A stretch of 64,000 nt of DNA from 2-12-FULL-35-23 sp965196985. GTDB lineage: Bacteria; Pseudomonadota; Gammaproteobacteria; UBA12402. The notes beneath the pieces are model-generated. The model saw only the letters and a program-made list of their open reading frames with translations. It made no database searches and was not told the origin of the DNA. Positions within the stretch are counted from its first letter, which is position 1; the number at the start of each line of letters is the position of its first letter. Location of the stretch: positions 1 through 64,000 of the forward strand of contig CBDALO010000031.1 of assembly GCA_965196985.1 (NCBI GenBank). Reading direction: 5' to 3'. Below are positions 25,838 to 34,575 of this stretch, piece by piece. Position numbers and translations under genes: made by a program.

Positions 25838-27433
25838 TTAGTTGATCTGCCGGTTCGTGTACAAATACACAGATGAACTCAAAATTGCCACGTCATTTCT
25901 TTCCGCTTTCAGCATAATTAAAAAGCTCACTGTCATCAGTAAAATAAAGATGAGTAAATACCAAGGGAAAGCTAACCAATGAGTATGATCTGGGGACATC
26001 ACACTCAGCGCAAAGAGTAAAATAAAGTAAAACACTAGCGTCCAGAGCTCTTTTAAAATATTCACCAGCCTTTCTTTTCCTCTGAGTGTTCTCACTGTAA
26101 TAAAGATTGCAAGAAAAATGCCAAAAACCAGTAAGACTTCATAAATGATTGCTAGCTTGGCTAAGGTAAATAAGTAGCTAAAAAATAAGAATAATCCTAA
26201 AGCAATCCATCGCCCTAATGGTAAACGAAACAGGTATTTCTGTTGGCTTATTTTTCCTCGAAGTACCCATAAAGCAATGGGAACCGGCAGATATGAAATA
26301 ATATGCAGTAAGCCAAGCACTTCAGCAAGATCAGACCAGCTCTTAAAGAGCAATAAGAAAAGAATCGCTAAACAGGTGTTAAAGATTAAAGCCCTGCGTG
26401 AGAGATTATAGGTAGGATTAATTTTTTTAAAATACGATGGCATTTGCTCGTTTATGGCCATTGCTGTAAACATTCGGGTTGCTGTGCCAGTAAAAGCAGA
26501 GGCTGTACCAATCGGTGCAACCGTTGCGCCAAAGTAGGCTACTGAGCTTAAGACACCCAGACCAATCAATCCCATGATTTGAACCATGGGCGCATAGAGT
26601 GAAATGGCAGACCAACCGTGATTAACTTGGTTAGCTGGCATCCCGCCAATAAATGCGACTTGCAACAAGAGATAAATCAATAAGGTAAAAATCACGGCCA
26701 AAGTAATGGATAGGGGTATGGTACGATAAGGGTGCTTAATTTCGTTCGCAAAGGAAATGACTGTTTGAAATCCATTAAACGCCACAACAATACCTGTGCT
26801 GAGAATTGCTGTTAAAATGGAGCTGACTCCATAGGGCATAAAACTGTGTCGATACGTGGTAAAATTCTTCGCGTGAAAAGCGGTGACTAAAATAGCTATC
26901 CCGATAAACACAGGCACAATGACCTTGATCACTGCAAAAATATTATTGGTTTTCACTAAGGTTTTAGCGCCCCAGAAATTCAGCAAGCTAAACAAAATCA
27001 CCAGCACAATGGAAAAGCTGTCACCGAATAAGGTGAGCTCATGATGAATAAAGAGCGGGGGTCGAAGGTGTGGAAACAGGTTAACGAGATACTCAATGGT
27101 CGCATCAGCCTCTAAAGCGATAACTGCCACAATCCCAAGCCAGTTTGCAATAGCAAACGGGAAAGCAAAATAAATATTGTGTGAGAGCGTAGGAATAATC
27201 GCTGATAAACCACGACTTGGGTAGAGTGCTGCAATTTCAGCAAAACATAAGCCCAGCAAAATCACAATGGTTGCACCAATTACCCAAGAGAGAATCGCTG
27301 CTGGCCCTGCAACCGCTGCTGCTCGATAGGGCGCAAACAACCATCCGCTCCCGATAATAGACGAAATACCTAGCGCGGTCGCTGACGTTACACCGATAAT
27401 TTTTTTATTGACTCGACTGGTTCCTTTAAGCAT
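25838..27433 (-). CDS. APC-family amino acid permease
   Basis: 531 residues with 12-14 hydrophobic segments. Helix 1 carries the APC substrate-binding unwound motif (SSIIGSGWLFAPYRAAA), followed by GPAAILSWVIGATIVILLGL and CFAEIAALYPSRG, the family consensus. Helix 6 region: STGIVVAFNGFQTVISFANE. The substrate is likely an amino acid or polyamine taken up by proton symport or exchange. It starts at the ATG at 27433, divergent from the ankyrin gene. The last 100 residues hold two extra helices as in larger APC members. No sign of damage. Confidence 0.9.
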   Translation of the reverse strand: MLKGTSRVNKKIIGVTSATALGISSIIGSGWLFAPYRAAAVAGPAAILSWVIGATIVILLGLCFAEIAALYPSRGLSAIIPTLSHNIYFAFPFAIANWLGIVAVIALEADATIEYLVNLFPHLRPPLFIHHELTLFGDSFSIVLVILFSLLNFWGAKTLVKTNNIFAVIKVIVPVFIGIAILVTAFHAKNFTTYRHSFMPYGVSSILTAILSTGIVVAFNGFQTVISFANEIKHPYRTIPLSITLAVIFTLLIYLLLQVAFIGGMPANQVNHGWSAISLYAPMVQIMGLIGLGVLSSVAYFGATVAPIGTASAFTGTATRMFTAMAINEQMPSYFKKINPTYNLSRRALIFNTCLAILFLLLFKSWSDLAEVLGLLHIISYLPVPIALWVLRGKISQQKYLFRLPLGRWIALGLFLFFSYLFTLAKLAIIYEVLLVFGIFLAIFITVRTLRGKERLVNILKELWTLVFYFILLFALSVMSPDHTHWLAFPWYLLIFILLMTVSFLIMLKAERNDVAILSSSVYLYTNRQIN

Positions 27434-27527
27434 AGGTAAGCTTAGTAAAAACTGAGTCGTATAACCAGTAGTATTTTCATCGCAATGGTCATTTATTATT
27501 TAAATCCTGTTGCTAGCGAGACTCAAA

Positions 27528-27554
27528 CCCGTGATAATTTGTGGTTATCACGGG
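27528..27554. promoter_or_regulatory. Perfect 10-base hairpin in a divergent intergenic region
   Basis: CCCGTGATAA / TTATCACGGG with a 7-base loop lies between the starts of the permease (27433, leftward) and the ankyrin gene (27691, rightward). It could be a leader hairpin, an operator or a leftover terminator; there is no T-run of the usual length. Confidence 0.5.
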
Positions 27555-27690
27555 TATTTACCGCTACTTTAAGGCAATGCCATCGGTATATTCTGTAGTA
27601 GCCTGAATAATAACTAAATAATCTGTTAATTTTTATCCTTTATTATATTCGAATATCTACTTTAGAAAATAATTTTATATATTAAACCAC

Positions 27691-29847
27691 ATGCCTAGTT
27701 ATCACTTAACAAGTTCGCGCAACGATGAAGCAATAAGCACATTACGCAAGCAAATATTATTACAACAGATTACTGATGAACAGATAGTTAGCCACTTTCA
27801 AAATAATGCACTTGAAGCAAGTTTGTTTTTACAAGAAAGCGTGTATGTTTTTGTGCACAGGATGAAAAAAACTCCCAGTCTTGATCAAACCCTCATCATA
27901 CTAATAAATAACAAACATTTCCTAGTGAAGGAGAAGGACACACCACATTTATGGCTTGATGAAAAAGAAAGGTGGACTTTTTTAACCTCTCTCGCAAAAT
28001 ATGGTAACGGTCAAATCATTAACATTGCATTGCAAAAATTAGACACCGCCTTTGGCGGCAAGAACACTGACGGCTTTCGCGCGTTTCTGACTCATAAAGA
28101 TAAAGATCAGTTCTCCCCCTTGAATACTGCTTCGAAAGAAGGTCACCTCAAGGTGGTGAAAGACTTAATCGCGGCGGCCGACACCGCCTTTGGCGGCAAG
28201 AACACTGACGGCTTTCGCGCGTTTCTTACTCATAAAGATAAAGATCAGTTCTCCCCCTTGAATACTGCTTCGAAAGAAGGTCACCTCGAGGTGGTGAAAG
28301 ACTTAATCGCGGCGGCCGACACCGCCTTTGGCGGCAAGAACACTGACGGCTTTCGCGCGTTTCTGACTCAACCGAATAAAGATCAGTTCTCCCCCTTGAA
28401 TACTGCTTCGAAAGAAGGTCACCTCAAGGTGGTGAAAGACTTAATCGCGGCGGCCGACACCGCCTTTGGCGGCAAGAACACTGACGGCTTTCGCGCGTTT
28501 CTGACTCATAAAGATAAAGATCAGTTCTCCCCCTTGAATTCTGCTGCTTGTGCGGGTCACCTCGAGGTGGTGAAAGACTTAATCGCGGCGGCCGACACCG
28601 CCTTTGGCGGCAAGAACACTGACGGCTTTCGCGCGTTTCTGACTCAACCGAATAAAGATCAGTTCTCCCCCTTGAATACTGCTTCGAAAGAAGGTCACCT
28701 CGATGTGGTGAAAGACTTAATCGCGGCGGCCGACACCGCCTTTGGCGGCAAGAACACTGACGGCTTTCGCGCGTTTCTGACTCATAAAGATAAAGATCAG
28801 TTCTCCCCCTTGAATTCTGCTGCTTGTGCGGGTCACCTCGAGGTGGTGAAAGACTTAATCGCGGCGGCCGACACCGCCTTTGGCGGCAAGAACACTGACG
28901 GCTTTCGCGCGTTTCTGACTCATAATGATAAAGATCAGTTCTCCCCCTTGAATACTGCTTCGAAAGAAGGTTACCTCGAGGTGGTGAAAGACTTAATCGC
29001 GGCGGCCGACACCGCCTTTGGCGGCAAGAACACTGACGGCTTTCGCGCGTTTCTGACTCAACCGAATAAAGATCAGTTCTCCCCCTTGAATTCTGCTGCT
29101 TGTGCGGGTCACCTCGAGGTGGTGAAAGACTTAATCGCGGCGGCCGACACCGCCTTTGGCGGCAAGAACACTGACGGCTTTCGCGCGTTTCTGACTCATA
29201 AAGATAAAGATCAGTTCCCCCCCTTGAATACTGCTTCGAAAGAAGGTCACCTCGAGGTGGTGAAAGACTTAATCGCGGCGGCCGACACCGCCTTTGGCGG
29301 CAAGAACACTGACGGCTTTCGCGCGTTTCTGACTCAACCGAATAAAGATCAGTTCTCCCCCTTGAATACTGCTTCGAAAGAAGGTCACCTCGAGGTGGTG
29401 AAAGACTTAATCGCGGCGGCCGACACCGCCTTTGGCGGCAAGGACAGCTCTCAATTTAATGCTTTTTTAGAACAAATAAATAATCATGGCTTTACTCCAT
29501 TAAATGCTGCAGCAACTTCAGCTAAGCAAAGAAGAAATACTACTACTTTGTTTTCTAGTATTTGCACCATTCTTTTATCGAAAGGCGCAGATCCAGATAA
29601 AAAAAATAAACGTGGTTTTTCTGCACGACAAAACTGGCGAGCCTTTTCATGGCCTGATCAATCTAGGCAACCATTGATAAACAATCAATACACCAATCCT
29701 AATAACAGAGTGTTAAAATTAAATAGTGGCGCCCACCAATCAAACAACAGCTCAACTTTTTTCAAGCGTGGTCATACAAACACTAACTATGGAAATAGAT
29801 GCTCAACAGGTAGGCAAAACTATGTGCGATACACAAAAAATAGTTAA
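27691..29847 (+). CDS. Ankyrin-repeat protein with ten near-identical 46-residue modules
   Basis: 718 residues. A unique helical N-terminus (about 1-117), ten modules of 46 residues, one diverged module (TAFGGKDSSQFNAFLEQINN), one canonical ANK-like end (GFTPLNAAATS) and a Gly/Asn/Arg-rich disordered tail. Each module reads DQFSPLNTASKEGHLEVVKD plus LIAAADTAFGGKNTDGFRAF: an ankyrin core (SPLN-A-x2-GHL-VVK-LI) with a 13-residue insertion. Ankyrin proteins scaffold protein contacts; in host-associated bacteria many are effectors. No signal peptide. A hairpin terminator follows at once. Confidence 0.85.
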   Translation: MPSYHLTSSRNDEAISTLRKQILLQQITDEQIVSHFQNNALEASLFLQESVYVFVHRMKKTPSLDQTLIILINNKHFLVKEKDTPHLWLDEKERWTFLTSLAKYGNGQIINIALQKLDTAFGGKNTDGFRAFLTHKDKDQFSPLNTASKEGHLKVVKDLIAAADTAFGGKNTDGFRAFLTHKDKDQFSPLNTASKEGHLEVVKDLIAAADTAFGGKNTDGFRAFLTQPNKDQFSPLNTASKEGHLKVVKDLIAAADTAFGGKNTDGFRAFLTHKDKDQFSPLNSAACAGHLEVVKDLIAAADTAFGGKNTDGFRAFLTQPNKDQFSPLNTASKEGHLDVVKDLIAAADTAFGGKNTDGFRAFLTHKDKDQFSPLNSAACAGHLEVVKDLIAAADTAFGGKNTDGFRAFLTHNDKDQFSPLNTASKEGYLEVVKDLIAAADTAFGGKNTDGFRAFLTQPNKDQFSPLNSAACAGHLEVVKDLIAAADTAFGGKNTDGFRAFLTHKDKDQFPPLNTASKEGHLEVVKDLIAAADTAFGGKNTDGFRAFLTQPNKDQFSPLNTASKEGHLEVVKDLIAAADTAFGGKDSSQFNAFLEQINNHGFTPLNAAATSAKQRRNTTTLFSSICTILLSKGADPDKKNKRGFSARQNWRAFSWPDQSRQPLINNQYTNPNNRVLKLNSGAHQSNNSSTFFKRGHTNTNYGNRCSTGRQNYVRYTKNS
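28042..29421 (+). repeat. Ten tandem 138-base ankyrin modules
   Basis: Units start every 138 bases from 28042 and differ almost only at two blocks: CATAAAGAT or CAACCGAAT (residues HKD/QPN), and ACTGCTTCGAAAGAA or TCTGCTGCTTGTGCG (TASKE/SAACA). The two blocks occur in different pairings, a mosaic expected from unequal crossing-over or conversion. The units are GC-rich compared with the AT-rich flanks of the same gene. Confidence 0.95.
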
Positions 29848-29849
29848 GA

Positions 29850-29884
29850 CCCTATAAGGTTCCTTATGGGGGCTTTCACTTTTC
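29850..29884 (+). terminator. Terminator of the ankyrin gene
   Basis: CCC-T-ATAAGG pairs with CCTTATGGG across a TT loop with one bulged base, followed by CTTTCACTTTT. It starts three bases after the stop codon. Confidence 0.7.
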
Positions 29885-30029
29885 GATCAATTTTTCCTAA
29901 CAGTGAGCAGATTTAGCTCAATTTAAATTTTGGTTGTGTGTTAGGCTGCCTAGTAATGGATTGGTCAACAGGTTGTGGCTTAAACATGCCGCTTTTACTT
30001 GGTTTTGGTTGTACAATGGTGTTGTGTAA
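29885..30029 (-). other. Remnant of an unidentified gene
   Basis: On the minus strand a frame enters from the IS256 end and stops at 29918 after about 36 residues (TPLYNQNQVKAACLSHNLLT onward). It has no start of its own and no recognised family. It may be the tail of a gene removed when IS256 copy 1 was rearranged. Nothing else is seen in this stretch. Confidence 0.35.
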
Positions 30030-30142
30030 GCTAGTGCGCCATCCTTTCTGTAAATTCCATTGACTTGCTGAAAATAAGCAGGCGACTCAGTCAGATTAGA
30101 AATTCCTTTTAAGGTAAACTTAACCAAAAAAGAGGAATGACA

Positions 30143-31303
30143 ATGAGCTGCTATAAAAATGAGAACTTAATCGAAGAAGCCATACATGTTTTAGCGATGG
30201 AGGGGTTTGAAGCTTTACCTAAGCTTGTCTCCAGGTTGATGAATGAGGCTATGTTAATAGAAAGGGAACGCCATTTAAATGCCAGTCCTTATGAGCGAAC
30301 TGGCGATAGAAACGGATATGCGAACGGCTTTAAACCAAGGTTAATTAACACAGGTCAAGGTCAGCTTGAGCTACAGATACCGCAGGTTAGAGACTCCAAT
30401 GAAGCCTTCTATCCATCAGTCTTAGAGCGAGGTGTACGCTCTGATAGAGCACTTAAGCTGGCTGTCGCTGAAATGTATGTGCATGGGGTTTCCACGCGCA
30501 AAGTTGAAAAGGTGCTAAAGCAACTCTGTGGAACAGATATTTCAAGCACAGAGGTAAGCCGTTGCGCTAAATTGTTGGATGAAGATTTAAAGAAATGGCG
30601 AAATAAGCCGTTAGGAAAGATAAAATATCTTTGGCTAGATGCACGTTATGAGAAGGTGCGCACTAGCGGCACAGTACAAGACTGTGCGGTATTGATAGCC
30701 TATGGCTTTGATGAATCAACCGGCAAGAGAACAGTGCTAGGTGTTTCTGTTGCGTTATCAGAGGCTGAGGTACATTGGCGTGATTTTCTTCAGCAGTTGG
30801 TTGAGCGAGGTATACATGGTATTGAGTTGATTACTAGCGACGCTCATACTGGCCTAAAAGCCGCTAGAAGAGCTGTGTTCCCCAGTGTTCCTTGGCAACG
30901 CTGCCAATTTCATTTGCAGCAAAATGCTCAGGCTCACATACCAAAGCGCTCAATGAAGGAACCAGTAGCTGAGGAGATTACAGCTATATTTAATGCCTCA
31001 AACATTCATGAGTCGGAAAGACTATTGGCTATGGCGGTAGATAAATATCAGCAAACAGCACCAGAGCTTTCTTCTTGGTTGGAAGTGAATATACCGGAGG
31101 GCTTAGTAGTGATGAACTTTGACAGGCCGCATCAAAAAAGATTAAGAACCAGTAACATAGCTGAGCGCGTAAACAGAGAGGTAAAAAGAAGGACGCATAC
31201 AGTTGGAATTTTCCCTAATACTGAATCGTGCCTAAGGCTCGTATCAGCTGTTTTAGTGGAAATTGATGACCAGTGGAGCGGATCACCTAGATACTTAAGT
31301 TGA
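30143..31303 (+). CDS. IS256-family transposase
   Basis: 386 residues from the ATG at 30143 (AGAGG at good distance; the ATG at 30137 is too close to it). Mutator/IS256 DDE motifs: YLWLDARYEKVR (D), IELITSDAHTGLKAARRAVF (D), WQRCQFHLQQN (C-x2-H signature) and RTSNIAERVNREVKRR (E). Intact. It differs from copy 2 by at least two residues (S/N near 137, E/K near 209). Confidence 0.92.
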   Translation: MSCYKNENLIEEAIHVLAMEGFEALPKLVSRLMNEAMLIERERHLNASPYERTGDRNGYANGFKPRLINTGQGQLELQIPQVRDSNEAFYPSVLERGVRSDRALKLAVAEMYVHGVSTRKVEKVLKQLCGTDISSTEVSRCAKLLDEDLKKWRNKPLGKIKYLWLDARYEKVRTSGTVQDCAVLIAYGFDESTGKRTVLGVSVALSEAEVHWRDFLQQLVERGIHGIELITSDAHTGLKAARRAVFPSVPWQRCQFHLQQNAQAHIPKRSMKEPVAEEITAIFNASNIHESERLLAMAVDKYQQTAPELSSWLEVNIPEGLVVMNFDRPHQKRLRTSNIAERVNREVKRRTHTVGIFPNTESCLRLVSAVLVEIDDQWSGSPRYLS

Positions 31304-31438
31304 AGTGAATAATAAGGCTTCATAGGGTTTTAGGATAGATCATTCTTGTTCTTATTAACGAGATATAATTGCTATTACCTAAAAGTTAATAATTTATTTT
31401 GAGAGGAGAAAAATTTGAGGTATAAATAATTTTTTAGA

Positions 31439-31493
31439 TTGATTAGCATAATTAATTTAAGATATTATGCGATGAGACAGGTACAATAGAGTG
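31439..31493 (+). promoter_or_regulatory. Outward promoter and start codon in the IS256 right end
   Basis: TTGATT (31439-31444), 18 bases, then TATTAT (31463-31468): a good sigma-70 promoter reading out of the element. A GTG at 31491 opens a frame that leaves the IS and runs into the IS6 transposase. The same sequence in copy 2 enters the interrupted ATPase gene in frame. Confidence 0.6.
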
Positions 31494-31561
31494 CCATTTA
31501 GAATTTTAAAGGTTTTTCTAAGTACTGAAGTTGGTTTTTACAGACAAAATAACGCTCTATC

Positions 31562-32231
31562 ACATTTCCCCAAAGAGATTATTTTAACAGCAGTACGCTG
31601 GAAGCTTGCGTACCCATTAAGTTACCGAAATATTGAAGAGCTCATGGAAGAACGTGGTGTTAGCGTTGATCACTCTACAGTACAAAAATGGGTGGTTCGC
31701 TATGCGCCCCAGCTTGAGCAAGAGTTTCGTAAAAGCAAGCGCAAACTTGCTGATAGTTGGAAGATGGATGAGACTTATATTAAGGTCAATGGCAAGCAAG
31801 TTTATCTTTATCGTGCAGTTGATAAGTACGGTAACACCGTTGATTTTATGCTGTCAGAGAAGCGTGATCGTAAGGCAGTGCTAGCTTTTTTTAATAAAGC
31901 GATTGGATCAAGCGGGTTACCCAAAAAGGTTAACATTGATAAAAGTGGTGCAAATACAGCAGCGTTGGAAAGACTCAATACCTTATTATTTTTATCTGGA
32001 TTCTGGTTTGCGATGGTCGAGGTTAGGCGCATTAAATACCTCAATAATTTGGTCGAGCAAGACCATCGATCGATAAAGCGTATCACGAAATATACACTGG
32101 GTTTTAAAAAGTTCAATTCAGCTAAGGCAACAATAGCTGGTATTGAGTTATGCCATATGCTAAAAAAAGGGCAGATGCGAGGCAATAGCATGATGCCAGC
32201 CTGGCAGCAGTTCTACACGCTCGCAGACTAG
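31562..32231 (+). CDS. IS6-family transposase with IS256-derived N-terminus
   Basis: Authentic IS6 sequence begins at HFPKEIILTAVRWKLAYPLS. Core motifs are KMDETYIKVNGKQVYLYRAV (D), VNIDKSGAN (D) and YLNNLVEQDHRSIKR (E); the HTH is RGVSVDHSTVQKWVVRY. The first few native residues are lost, but the frame continues upstream into IS256 DNA to a GTG at 31491, giving a 246-residue hybrid starting MPFRILKVFLSTEV. It might still be expressed from the IS256 promoter. Confidence 0.8.
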
Positions 32232-32283
32232 TTGCGCCCAAAAATAGGCTACCTCATCTAGGTGTAAATTTTTCGACAGAACC
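31562..32283 (+). mobile_element. IS6-family element, left end replaced by IS256
   Basis: The right end is present: on the other strand from 32283 it reads GGTTCTGTCGAAAAATTTAC, typical of IS6 ends. The left end is lost at the IS256 junction. It abuts IS91-family sequence at 32284 without visible duplication, as expected for a deletion-generating IS6 event. Confidence 0.75.
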
Positions 32284-32543
32284 ATTTATTCAACACATTC
32301 CTGATGTTGGCTTTCGTATGGTGCGTTATTATGGGTTTCTTGCTAACCGGGTGCGAGGTGAGATGCTACCCAAAGTCAGACTCCTATTAGGTGAAACTGA
32401 TCCAAACACACCCCAGGTCAATTACCGCACCTTAATGCAAAATAATTTTAACATTGACCCCTATGAATGTGTTCTATTGTAACGTCCCACAATAATTTAG
32501 AGAAACCATCTCAACCTATTTTGCGTGAGATGGTGTCAAATAG

Positions 32544-33344
32544 TTAACCTTTTAGCTCATGAATTGCCTGATTAATGACATCATCCGGTATATGGTTTAA
32601 ATTCATATTAGCGGCGATTAGCAACGCATGTCGCATGAGCCTATCAACATAACGAAGCCTACCTTTTGTGGCCATGTGTACTGCACGAATACCTGTTTCA
32701 GTGAATAAGCTGCTGCTCATTCCTGCCTTCTCAAAAGCAGCGTGAATAATGCTCTCAAAATCCCTGCTATCTTCAATTGCATGCCACCTAATAAAGCACT
32801 GAATTCTAGAGTTGATAGGTTCATAGGCTGGTCTCTGCAATGTTGCTAGAAGTGATGGGAGTCCACATAAGATAATCGTCATGACGTCTTTGCTGTCAAA
32901 ACTGAAATTAAGGAAGTCAGGTAATCGTAGAATGAAATCATTACTAAGCTGATGCGCCTCGTCTAGGATCCAAATAGGCTGAACGTTTTTATCATGGTAG
33001 AGCGCGATCAAGCTCTGCTTCAAGTCTCTCCAAAGTTTAGAGAATCGGTAATAGTTTTCTAAACCTAGATTTTCGGCAAGCTGAGAGTACACATCAAATG
33101 ACCGAAAGTGAGTGTCTGATTGATAAATGACTTGATGGGTCAGCGGGTTGAGTTTATTGCTCCAGTATCTTAGCGCCGTGGTCTTTCCTGTCCCTGAGTC
33201 GCCAGTAATCACTGCTAAGCCGCGTGTTTCTAGCAAACCATTAAGTTGCTGTTCTAGTCGCTTTGACTGCGCCAATTCAATAATGTTTGATTTACCCAAT
33301 GGATCAAATTTCAAGCCAAAATGTTGAAGATACATCTTACTCAT
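32544..33344 (-). CDS. AAA ATPase of the three-gene transposon (TniB/ExeA-like)
   Basis: 266 residues. Walker A is AVITGDSGTGKTTALRYW at about 43-60, Walker B IWILDEAHQLS, followed by an Arg/Asn sensor region (VMTIILCGLPSLLATL) and a C-terminal winged-helix-like lid. Such ATPases (TniB, TnsC, MuB, ExeA-like) select targets and activate the DDE transposase. In copy 2 its ATG overlaps the integrase stop (ATGAGTAA). Here an IS110 separates the two, so translation is uncoupled and expression may be lost although the frame is intact. Confidence 0.88.
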   Translation of the reverse strand: MSKMYLQHFGLKFDPLGKSNIIELAQSKRLEQQLNGLLETRGLAVITGDSGTGKTTALRYWSNKLNPLTHQVIYQSDTHFRSFDVYSQLAENLGLENYYRFSKLWRDLKQSLIALYHDKNVQPIWILDEAHQLSNDFILRLPDFLNFSFDSKDVMTIILCGLPSLLATLQRPAYEPINSRIQCFIRWHAIEDSRDFESIIHAAFEKAGMSSSLFTETGIRAVHMATKGRLRYVDRLMRHALLIAANMNLNHIPDDVINQAIHELKG

Positions 33345-33379
33345 CCTTGTATCTTAAATAACTGTAGAGATATGACAAT

Positions 33380-33560
33380 ATTGCTACAATCCCAAGGATG
33401 CTTGGGTAGGCGGAAGGTGAAGCCGTGTTCGTCCTTAGGATTTAATCCTGTTGAGGAGATTTAGCTCCCTTCCACCCTCATAAGTTCATGAGATCGAACG
33501 GTATCTTAGGCCATTGTGAGCCTGTATTTGCAAGGTTGATCCGAACTATGATTTCCCAAG
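33380..33560 (+). ncRNA. Putative IS110 bridge RNA
   Basis: The approximate interval contains four candidate guides in the order known for IS621. Left target guide GTTCGTCCT (33427-33435) can pair with the bottom strand of ACTCATCCT, allowing three G-U pairs. Right target guide TTGAGGAG (33451-33458) pairs with CTCCTCAG. Left donor guide ACGGTATCT (33498-33506) is identical to the element's right end plus core. Right donor guide TGCAAG (33529-33534) pairs with CTTGTA at the left end. A potential hairpin, TAGGATTTAATCCTG, separates the two target guides. RNA ends are not determined. Confidence 0.8.
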
Positions 33561-33596
33561 TTTGTTAGTGTAATAAAATTTAAGAGGCTCTAGCAA

Positions 33597-34547
33597 ATGA
33601 AAAAAAATTGTGTTGGTATTGATATTGCAAAATCTGATTTTGTTGCTGCTATCACCACTAGCGGAAAAGATCACGTTAAACATTTTAATAATAATCCTGA
33701 GGGCTTTTCTGAGTTATTAGAATGGACGCAATCTTTATCTGATCAGTCACTTCATTTTTGCATGGAATCAACAGGTAAATACGGTAATGCATTGGCTCTT
33801 TATTTACATAGTGAGAAGTGTGATGTCAGTATAATTAATCCTGCACGAATAAAGTTTTTTATGAAAGGACAGCTAATACGAAACAAGACCGACAAGGCCG
33901 ATGCGGTCAGTATTAAGGACTATTCAAATCATTTTACTCCAACGCTATGGCAGCCTTTGCCAGCTAATATAGAGGCTCTAAGAGCTTTGATACAGAGATC
34001 TGAAGTATTAACCTCCCAAGTCAGCAATGAACAAAACAGGCTGGAGCTAGCGGAAGAAACAATTATTAGCTCTATACAAAATCATATCGATTATATGGAA
34101 AAAGAAATTTTACGACTGCAGGAAGAAATTAGTAAGCTGATCGCGAGTGATGATGATCTGAAGAATAACACAGAGCTGCTTAAAAGCATCCCAGGCATTG
34201 GTGATAAAACCGCTCAAACACTAACTGCTTTTTTTAATAATATTGAAAGATTTTCTGGCGCAAAACAATTGGCTGCTCATATTGGTTTAAATCCCAGCCA
34301 GTCACAATCAGGCACTTCATTGAATTCATCACGGCTCTCAAAGGTTGGTAGTGCTTGGTTGCGAAAGGCGCTTTACATGCCGGCATTAGTGGCTATAAGG
34401 CATAATCCTATTTTGAAGAAATTTTATGAAAAGCTGCTCAAAAAAGGCAAGCCAAAGAAGCTAGCCATTTGTGCTGTTATGAGAAAAATGGTGCATATGA
34501 TTTATGGCATCCTAAAAACACAGCAGCCATTTTCAGCGGATGCCTAG
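33597..34547 (+). CDS. IS110-family transposase (DEDD recombinase)
   Basis: 316 residues. The N-terminal RuvC-like DEDD domain has GIDIAKSDF (D), MESTGKYG (E) and NKTDKADAVSI (D..D). The C-terminal Transposase_20 domain has KSIPGIGDKTAQTLTAFF, then AAHIGLNPSQSQSGTSLNSS, carrying the catalytic Ser (SGTS). A coiled region links them. It acts with the upstream bridge RNA to recombine a circular donor into a programmed target. Intact. ATG at 33597 after AGAGGCTC. Confidence 0.92.
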   Translation: MKKNCVGIDIAKSDFVAAITTSGKDHVKHFNNNPEGFSELLEWTQSLSDQSLHFCMESTGKYGNALALYLHSEKCDVSIINPARIKFFMKGQLIRNKTDKADAVSIKDYSNHFTPTLWQPLPANIEALRALIQRSEVLTSQVSNEQNRLELAEETIISSIQNHIDYMEKEILRLQEEISKLIASDDDLKNNTELLKSIPGIGDKTAQTLTAFFNNIERFSGAKQLAAHIGLNPSQSQSGTSLNSSRLSKVGSAWLRKALYMPALVAIRHNPILKKFYEKLLKKGKPKKLAICAVMRKMVHMIYGILKTQQPFSADA

Positions 34548-34575
34548 TAAAAATTTTACAATTTATTGTTGACGT

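Larger units (their letters stand above)
30030..31561 (+). mobile_element. IS256-family element, copy 1, no target duplication
   Basis: 1532 bases, the same length as copy 2 (47801-49332). Ends are GCTAGTGCGCCAT and (other strand) GATAGAGCGTTAT, an imperfect inverted repeat. The eight bases outside each end (TTGTGTAA and ACATTTCC) differ, so one flank was changed by deletion or recombination after insertion. The right flank is the beginning of an IS6-family transposase. Confidence 0.9.

Noticed and set aside
28042..29421. CRISPR or satellite DNA
   Set aside because: The 138-base units are fully coding in one frame with an ankyrin-like core; there are no unique spacers.
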